DNA of 37,498 nucleotides from an uncultured Muriicola sp. (lineage in GTDB: Bacteria; Bacteroidota; Bacteroidia; Flavobacteriales; Flavobacteriaceae): contig NZ_CAMYKH010000022.1 of assembly GCF_947258935.1 (NCBI RefSeq), positions 1-37,498 on the forward strand, given 5' to 3'. Made by a program: the position numbers and the translations under genes. Below the pieces are notes generated by a model. It searched no databases. It had not been told where the DNA came from and saw nothing but the letters and a program-made list of their open reading frames with translations. Shown in pieces: positions 32,112 through 37,498 of the stretch (its first letter is position 1; every line of letters begins with the position of its first letter).

Positions 32112-33893
32112 ATGCATAGACTTACATATTTGTTTGGTATGCTATTCCTGATTCTGGGTTCAACCCTTTCTTATTCCCAGGATGAGGAGGCTGTGGAATT
32201 TGAGGTTAATCTAAGTAAGGATAGACTGGGAATCAATGAACGACTCCGGGTAGAATTTACTATGAACAAAGATGGGGATAACTTTACGCCCCCAGATTTT
32301 GAAGGTTTTCGTGTCCTGATGGGTCCTTCTCAAAATATCAGTTCTTCATGGGTAAATGGTGTACGAAGTTACTCTAAAACCTATTTCTATATTCTGGCAC
32401 CTACAGAACGAGGCAACTTCACTATTAAACAAGCATCTATTATTATTAATGGTAAAACCTATAAGTCGCTTCCCAAGAAAGTAGAAGTAACTGCTGCAGT
32501 AGACAAGCCCAGTGATCAAATGACCGCAGATGATATTGCTGATGAAAGTCTTCATTTGGTTGCAGAAGTTTCTAAGGCAACACCGTATTTAAATGAAGCC
32601 ATCAGTGTTGTTTACAAACTCTATGTTAGTCCGACTATTAATGTTTCCAATTTCCGTCCCTTGGACAATCCTACCTATAATAATTTCTGGAGTCAGGATA
32701 TCCCGGTTACCTCTTACAACGTTAAAAATGGCACCTATAATGGAAAATCATACCGCTATGTTATTCTAAAACGTGTTGTATTATATCCTCAGAAAAGTGG
32801 CTCACTGGAAATTGAACCCTTATCGCTCGATGTAACCCTGGAGGTGCCAACAAACAGGCGAGATTTCTTTGGTGGGCCCATATATGCACAAACCAATAAG
32901 ACCGTTTCCGCCGGGCAGCGAACTATTCGTGTTACACCGCTGCCAACTGAAGGGCAACCGAGCAATTTTGGTGGTGCTGTTGGAAAATTCAAGTTTAAGG
33001 TAACCACCAGTAAAAAGAGTCTTAAGGCTTCGGAATCGTTACAGGCGATCGTTCAGGTAGAAGGAGAGGGAAATCTAAAGCTTTTTCAGTTACCAGTATT
33101 GGAAATGCCGGGATCCCTGGAAGTATACGAACCTGAATTCAATGAAAATGTGAGAACTACCCTTTCGGGTATGCAGGGCAAAGTAAGTAATCAATATACG
33201 GTAGTGCCCTCCTTTAAAGGTAAATATCCCATTCCTCCTATCGGCTTTAGCTATTTTGATCCTGAAAGCCAGGGCTATAAATCCATCTCCTCTGAAGAGA
33301 TCATGATAGATGTAATGGAGGGGCCGTTAGAAACCTCTTCAGGAAGTATTGCCGTTGGTCAAAATAACAAACGTGTAATTCAAAGTACGGGGTCTCAGTT
33401 CAATTTTATAAAATTGACCCCCAATTTGCAGCCTATTAGGGATAGAGTCTTTTTTGGTTCGTTAAAATTTTATCTTTTCCTTATCAGTCCACTTCTTCTT
33501 ATTCCATTAGCCATTGTCTTTGGTAAGAAAAGAGAAGCTATTGCCAGCGATGAAGTTGGAAACAGAATAAAAAAGGCCAATAGATTAGCTCGAAAATACC
33601 TCTTCACGGCTAAAAAGGCTCTGGGAGAAAAAGATGCGTTTTACATCGCCCTGGAAAAGGCCTTGCATAATTATCTGAAAGCAAAACTAAAGATTGAGAC
33701 CTCCGAGTTTGCCAAGGAGAAAATTGCCTTATTACTCGCTCAAAAAGAGGTAGACCCTGATACCGCTGAAGGCTTTATTGCCCTATTAAAAAATTGTGAG
33801 ATGGCAAGATACAGCCCATTTTCCGAAGTTCAAATGCAACAAGATTACAAGAAGGCAAGTGAGGTTATTTCAGCTATGGATAAACAATTGTAG
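32112..33893 (+). CDS. batD: BatD, oxygen-tolerance family protein
   Basis: From ATG 32112 the protein has 593 residues. A signal peptide (about 1-23, ending SYSQ) is followed by the BatD beta-sandwich region (about 24-440), including LSKDRLGINERLRVEFT, PPDFEGFRVLMGPS, and SQDIPVTSYNVKNGTYNGK. One TM (about 455-472) precedes a cytoplasmic helical tail (KKANRLARKYLFTAKKALGE onward) that mirrors the tail of the 27594 gene. The in-frame TTG at 32103 overlaps the batC stop and is less likely as start. BatD is the largest Bat subunit, facing the periplasm. It is followed by batE after two bases. Confidence 0.9.
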   Translation: MHRLTYLFGMLFLILGSTLSYSQDEEAVEFEVNLSKDRLGINERLRVEFTMNKDGDNFTPPDFEGFRVLMGPSQNISSSWVNGVRSYSKTYFYILAPTERGNFTIKQASIIINGKTYKSLPKKVEVTAAVDKPSDQMTADDIADESLHLVAEVSKATPYLNEAISVVYKLYVSPTINVSNFRPLDNPTYNNFWSQDIPVTSYNVKNGTYNGKSYRYVILKRVVLYPQKSGSLEIEPLSLDVTLEVPTNRRDFFGGPIYAQTNKTVSAGQRTIRVTPLPTEGQPSNFGGAVGKFKFKVTTSKKSLKASESLQAIVQVEGEGNLKLFQLPVLEMPGSLEVYEPEFNENVRTTLSGMQGKVSNQYTVVPSFKGKYPIPPIGFSYFDPESQGYKSISSEEIMIDVMEGPLETSSGSIAVGQNNKRVIQSTGSQFNFIKLTPNLQPIRDRVFFGSLKFYLFLISPLLLIPLAIVFGKKREAIASDEVGNRIKKANRLARKYLFTAKKALGEKDAFYIALEKALHNYLKAKLKIETSEFAKEKIALLLAQKEVDPDTAEGFIALLKNCEMARYSPFSEVQMQQDYKKASEVISAMDKQL

Positions 33894-33895
33894 TG

Positions 33896-34654
33896 ATGAA
33901 AAAGTGGATTTTATTATTATTCATATTCTCCTTTTCTATAGGGTTAGCACAAAACGAAGTATTATTCGATAGTGCCACCAAAGCCTATAATGAAGGCAGC
34001 TATTTAGAAGCCATTGACAACTACCATGAGATCCTGAAGTCGGGCCAGCATTCTGCCGAAGTGTATTTCAATCTGGGAAATTCTTATTACAAGGCAAATA
34101 AAATAGGTCCCAGCATTTATTATTACGAAAAAGCATTGCTGCTCGATCCCAATGATGCTGAAATATTGAGCAACTTGGCCTATGCACAAAATATGACTAT
34201 CGATGCCATAGAGCCTTTGCCACAGACATCCATTTCAAGAATGGTTTCGAGTGTAAAGAACATCCTCACCTTTGATCAATGGGCCTATACTGCTGTTGTC
34301 TTTATGTTTTTGTTTGTTCTGTTATACCTGGCCTTCTACTTTTTTCAATTTGCTGATAAGAAGAGAATGGCATTTATTGCAAGTATGATATGTCTATTTG
34401 CAACGGCCATCAGCATTTTGTTTGGCGTTATACAGTACCGGGATTTTACACAAACTCAGCCCGCTATCATTTTCGCCTCTGAAACTGCAGTGAAGGAAGA
34501 ACCCAACAACAGGAGCAATACAATTTTTGACCTACATGAAGGCAGCAAGGTTTTTGTAGAAGAAGAATTAAACGATTGGAATAAGATTCGACTGGCGGAT
34601 GGTAAAAATGGGTGGATCCCTGCAACTGATCTTAGAGTGTTGAAAGATTTTTAA
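33896..34654 (+). CDS. batE: BatE, TPR and SH3 domain membrane protein
   Basis: From ATG 33896 the protein has 252 residues. A signal peptide (about 1-18) is followed by two or three TPRs (about 24-95; AEVYFNLGNSYYKANKIGPS), two TM helices (about 127-148, 157-180), and a C-terminal bacterial SH3 domain (about 190-250; LHEGSKVFVEEELNDWNKIR, then DGKNGWIPATDL). SH3b domains often bind peptidoglycan or peptides, placing this end outside the membrane. A GTG at 33893 also opens the frame but overlaps the batD stop. It is the last gene of the Bat operon; a new -7 element starts about 34 bases later. Confidence 0.88.
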   Translation: MKKWILLLFIFSFSIGLAQNEVLFDSATKAYNEGSYLEAIDNYHEILKSGQHSAEVYFNLGNSYYKANKIGPSIYYYEKALLLDPNDAEILSNLAYAQNMTIDAIEPLPQTSISRMVSSVKNILTFDQWAYTAVVFMFLFVLLYLAFYFFQFADKKRMAFIASMICLFATAISILFGVIQYRDFTQTQPAIIFASETAVKEEPNNRSNTIFDLHEGSKVFVEEELNDWNKIRLADGKNGWIPATDLRVLKDF

Positions 34655-34687
34655 TTTATCCTTAACATATTTTATTGATTTTCCTTA

Positions 34688-34695
34688 TATTTTTG
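34688..34695 (+). promoter_or_regulatory. -7 element (TATTTTTG) after the Bat operon
   Basis: Exact TAnnTTTG ending 21 bases before ATG 34716. It implies that the small exported protein, SulP and UspA genes form a transcript separate from batE. Confidence 0.5.
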
Positions 34696-34715
34696 GTCTT
34701 ATTATTTCTTAATTT

Positions 34716-35012
34716 ATGAAGTCTTTTATATTTGTCATCTTAACGTCTATCTGGTTAACAGGAATTTTGGCTCCGCCAGTGCTCCAGCTATTAGATGTTA
34801 CTACGCCTTTTATATCGATCAATATGAATGAAGAAGAGCCTCAGGAACAGGCAAAAAAGGATCTTAGTGAAGAGATCATCCTTTCAAATCTTCCCAGACA
34901 TCAATCAGTTTTCTTTTTAAGTAGTTTATCCCAAACTAACTGGGAACAAAGTTTACTTTATTTGTCTTACTCTACAGAGATACAGCTTCCTCCTCCTGAG
35001 GTTGCTCAATAG
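34716..35012 (+). CDS. Small exported hypothetical protein
   Basis: The 98-residue protein has an N-terminal hydrophobic segment (about 3-23, FIFVILTSIWLTGILAPPV) that could be a signal peptide or a TM anchor, and then a polar region with an acidic patch (NMNEEEPQEQAKKDLSEE) and a Pro-rich end (QLPPPEVAQ). I recognise no family. Its place directly upstream of a SulP transporter, after its own -7 element, suggests a possible accessory role to that transporter; this is inference only. A weak imperfect hairpin (CCTTGAGCC / GGTTCAGG) lies in the 70-base gap that follows. Confidence 0.6.
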   Translation: MKSFIFVILTSIWLTGILAPPVLQLLDVTTPFISINMNEEEPQEQAKKDLSEEIILSNLPRHQSVFFLSSLSQTNWEQSLLYLSYSTEIQLPPPEVAQ

Positions 35013-35082
35013 TGTTTCATCTTTTTATCTTATTAATAAACAACCTTGAGCCTTTGGTTCAGGAAACAAACACTTTGTTATT

Positions 35083-36663
35083 ATGTTTAAAACTTTAAAA
35101 AAAGATTTACCAGCAAGTATCGTTGTATTCTTCGTAGCCCTTCCGCTTTGCCTGGGCATAGCCCTTGCCAGTGGAGCCCCACTATTTTCCGGCTTAATTG
35201 CAGGCATTGTAGGTGGTATTGTCGTTGGGTCCTTAAGTGGCTCACAAATTGGGGTAAGTGGCCCTGCAGCAGGACTGGCCGCCATTGTACTAACAGCCAT
35301 TGGCGCCTTAGGCGGGTATCAAAATTTCTTAGTGGCCGTTGTTCTCGGTGGTGCTATTCAATTGCTTTTTGGTGTATTAAAAGCAGGGATAATAGGATAT
35401 TACTTCCCATCTTCTGTTATTAAAGGTATGCTTACGGGCATTGGTATCATCATTATCCTGAAGCAGATTCCCCACTTTTTTGGGTATGACGCAGACCCGG
35501 AAGGAGATTTTGCCTTTTTTCAGGTCGATGGTGAAAATACCTTTTCCGAAATTTTCAATTCCCTAAACTTTATTAGTCCTGGCGCAACCATCGTCGCAGC
35601 ACTTGGACTGGGAATACTGATCCTTTGGGATAAGGTCTTAACTAAAAAGTCCAAGATATTTCAATTGATTCAGGGTCCATTGGTTGCTGTTGTCATAGGC
35701 ATTTTATTTTTTGTTCTTTTTAAGGACAATGAATTTTTGTCAATTTCTGGTGAACAACTTGTGAGCGTCCCCATTCCGGATGATGCTGCTTCGTTTATGA
35801 ATCAATTCAGCTTTCCAAATTTTAGTGTCATTACCCGTCCTGAGATCTGGATCACTGCCTTTACCATAGCATTGGTGGCAAGTTTGGAAACGCTGTTGTG
35901 TGTAGAGGCAACAGATAAACTAGATCCTGAAAGAAGAGTGACACCAACTAATCGAGAATTGTTGGCTCAAGGTACCGGTAATATCATTTCCGGATTAATT
36001 GGCGGTTTACCAATTACGCAGGTTATTGTTCGTAGTTCTGCTAACATCCAATCTGGAGGGAAGTCTAAGATGTCTGCCATTATCCATGGGTTCTTTTTAC
36101 TGATCTCTGTTATCCTTATCCCTAGATTGTTAAATATGATTCCTTTGTCTGTCCTGGCCGCAATTTTATTTATCGTTGGCTATAAACTGGCAAAGCCGGC
36201 ACTCTTTAAGAAAATGTACGATCTTGGATGGAAGCAATTTGTTCCTTTTACGGTAACGGTTGGAGGGATCATTTTTACAGATCTCCTTGTTGGAATTGGT
36301 CTTGGATTAGGTGTTGGTATTATAGTCATCTTAATTAAGAGCTATCAAAACTCTCATTTCCTGCATATAGAGGATAAAAGCAACGGCAAACATAGAATTA
36401 AAATGACACTTGCCGAAGAAGTAACATTTTTTAACAAAGGTGCCATTTTAAAGGAGTTAGACAGTTTACCTAGAGATACGTACTTGGAATTGGATGTAAG
36501 AAAAACAAGGTATCTGGACAATGATATCATTGAAATTCTTGACGATTTTGCATACAAAGCCAAAGAAAGAAATATAGATATAAAGTTGATTTCAGAGCTG
36601 GGTACCGTTGAAAATCCGTTGAGTTTTATCGAATTCTTTAAACTAAGACCAAAATCAGCTTAA
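35083..36663 (+). CDS. SulP family anion transporter with STAS domain (second type)
   Basis: The 526-residue inner-membrane transporter has the SulP core at the N-terminus (DLPASIVVFFVALPLCLGIA, then SGAPLFSGLIAGIVGG, then GVSGPAAGLAAIVLTAI), about 10-12 TM helices, and a short C-terminal STAS domain (about 440-520; DTYLELDVRKTRYLDNDII). It differs clearly from the SulP at 5866-7389. This type often lies beside carbonic anhydrase in Bacteroidota and is suspected of bicarbonate transport. No carbonic anhydrase is in the window, but the DNA beyond the right edge is not seen. It is followed by a UspA gene after 11 bases. Confidence 0.92.
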   Translation: MFKTLKKDLPASIVVFFVALPLCLGIALASGAPLFSGLIAGIVGGIVVGSLSGSQIGVSGPAAGLAAIVLTAIGALGGYQNFLVAVVLGGAIQLLFGVLKAGIIGYYFPSSVIKGMLTGIGIIIILKQIPHFFGYDADPEGDFAFFQVDGENTFSEIFNSLNFISPGATIVAALGLGILILWDKVLTKKSKIFQLIQGPLVAVVIGILFFVLFKDNEFLSISGEQLVSVPIPDDAASFMNQFSFPNFSVITRPEIWITAFTIALVASLETLLCVEATDKLDPERRVTPTNRELLAQGTGNIISGLIGGLPITQVIVRSSANIQSGGKSKMSAIIHGFFLLISVILIPRLLNMIPLSVLAAILFIVGYKLAKPALFKKMYDLGWKQFVPFTVTVGGIIFTDLLVGIGLGLGVGIIVILIKSYQNSHFLHIEDKSNGKHRIKMTLAEEVTFFNKGAILKELDSLPRDTYLELDVRKTRYLDNDIIEILDDFAYKAKERNIDIKLISELGTVENPLSFIEFFKLRPKSA

Positions 36664-36674
36664 TTAGATAAATT

Positions 36675-37490
36675 ATGAAACCTAATAGAAATACGTATAG
36701 AATACTAGTACTTTCAGATTTGCACAAATCTTCAAGTACAATGTTAAAAAGCGCCGTAGGCCTTGCTAAAATGATCAATGCTGAGATAGAAGTATTCCAT
36801 GTTACAAAGCCTTCAGATATTGTAGCCAGCGAAAATCAATTATCCGCAATGCGTACAATTAATTCAAAGCATAAAACAATAGATAAGAAAATTCAAAATT
36901 TGATTACCCCTGTTGAAAAGGATTTCGGGATGAATATAGCATATTCGTTTGCGTTCGGTAATTTAAAAAATGAAATTGGTGCTTATATCAAAAAACGGCA
37001 ACCCGATATTATCGTACTGGGGAAACGAAAATCCAAACTCTTAAAATTGATCGGTGATAGTATTACAGAGTTTGTCTTAAATGCCCATGACGGGGTAGTT
37101 CTAATAACTACAGATAATGATGTATTATTGCCGAACAAAGAAATTTCTCTCGGATTACTTAATAGTTCGAAACCATTCTTAAATTTGGCTTTTGCCGAAG
37201 ATTTGATGGAACATATTCAAAAACCCTTGAAATCGTTCAAGATTATTAAAAATTCTACTGCGGTAAAGGAAGTATCAAAAGTTATGGACGACGAAACAAT
37301 AGAATATGTATTTGAACAGAATGATGGCACAATCAAGAACCTAGCTAACTACCTATCAAAAAATAAAATCAGTCTATTATTGATCGATAGGGAGCAGAAA
37401 GATTCGGATAAAGCGAAGAAATTAATTAGGTTGGATACCAATAGTGTCATTGGCAAGTTCAATACCCCCCTTTTGATCTCGGGCAAATAA
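36675..37490 (+). CDS. Universal stress protein (UspA) family
   Basis: The first half (about 8-145) of this 271-residue cytoplasmic protein is a recognisable Usp domain: RILVLSDLHKSSSTMLKSAV at the start, PDIIVLGKRKSKLLKLIGDS at the nucleotide-binding region, and GVVLIT at the last strand. The usual ATP motif Gx2Gx9G(S/T) is only partly kept (Gly109-type start present, later Gly replaced by Lys-rich sequence), so ATP binding is uncertain. The second half (about 150-271) looks like a degenerate second Usp unit ending NTPLLISGK. It is 11 bases downstream of SulP and probably co-transcribed. It may modulate the transporter (inference). The stop lies 8 bases before the window end. Confidence 0.82.
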   Translation: MKPNRNTYRILVLSDLHKSSSTMLKSAVGLAKMINAEIEVFHVTKPSDIVASENQLSAMRTINSKHKTIDKKIQNLITPVEKDFGMNIAYSFAFGNLKNEIGAYIKKRQPDIIVLGKRKSKLLKLIGDSITEFVLNAHDGVVLITTDNDVLLPNKEISLGLLNSSKPFLNLAFAEDLMEHIQKPLKSFKIIKNSTAVKEVSKVMDDETIEYVFEQNDGTIKNLANYLSKNKISLLLIDREQKDSDKAKKLIRLDTNSVIGKFNTPLLISGK

Positions 37491-37498
37491 AAATATAG

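Overview
The window looks like chromosomal DNA of a marine-type member of the Flavobacteriaceae (Bacteroidota). The DNA is AT-rich and Shine-Dalgarno motifs are mostly absent. Several genes carry the Bacteroidota -7 promoter element TAnnTTTG just upstream. The gene families are typical of the group: a complete Bat (aerotolerance) operon, the BatD/BatE architecture, DUF3471 serine hydrolases, and the HhH membrane protein. The first ~200 bases are an exception. They are GC-rich and encode the start of a gammaproteobacterial-looking YajG lipoprotein cut by the window edge, so a contig-end chimera or contamination is the simplest reading.

Layout. Bases 200-1130 hold small membrane or basic proteins: DUF3185, an lmo0937-like gene broken by an in-frame TAG, and a 34-residue Lys-rich protein. 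From 1166 to 4656 there is a serine hydrolase overlapping a DUF885-like lipoprotein that lacks the zinc motif. From 4742 to 9528 come a YhhN lysoplasmalogenase-like protein, a GIY-YIG protein, a SulP-STAS transporter, a PhyH dioxygenase and a two-repeat lipoprotein. From 9646 to 12337 gpsA and glpD are convergent; they interconvert dihydroxyacetone phosphate and glycerol-3-phosphate in opposite directions. From 12399 to 13684 an ABM-domain gene pair diverges from cvpA. From 13885 to 17847 lie a CAP lipoprotein, 3-hydroxyanthranilate dioxygenase, DUF1304, an ALDH7-type aldehyde dehydrogenase, a micro-ORF that may be the remnant of an OmpA-type gene, and an HhH membrane protein. From 17876 to 19658 are an acyl-ACP desaturase and a calcineurin-like phosphatase on the minus strand. 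From 19815 to 22708 a fructokinase overlaps an amylosucrase, forming a compact sucrose-to-glucan module. From 22705 to 25490 a minus-strand set contains an aldo/keto reductase, an SDR and an AlbA_2-domain protein.

The largest coherent unit is 25647-34654: moxR, DUF58, an extended BatD-like two-TM protein, batA, batB, batC, batD and batE. All are on the plus strand and tightly packed. The unit joins a MoxR AAA+ ATPase with three VWA proteins, two TPR proteins and membrane-anchored BatD proteins, and it probably forms one envelope-associated complex. A new -7 element at 34688 appears to start a separate unit: a small exported protein, a second SulP transporter and a UspA protein.

I see no rRNA, tRNA, CRISPR array, transposase or phage gene. 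No clearly undescribed system stands out. The best leads are the extended BatD-like protein with its unexplained C-terminal domain, a GTTCAA/TTGAAC repeat cluster between moxR and DUF58, a dyad upstream of gpsA, and several decayed or very small genes that automatic annotation tends to miss.
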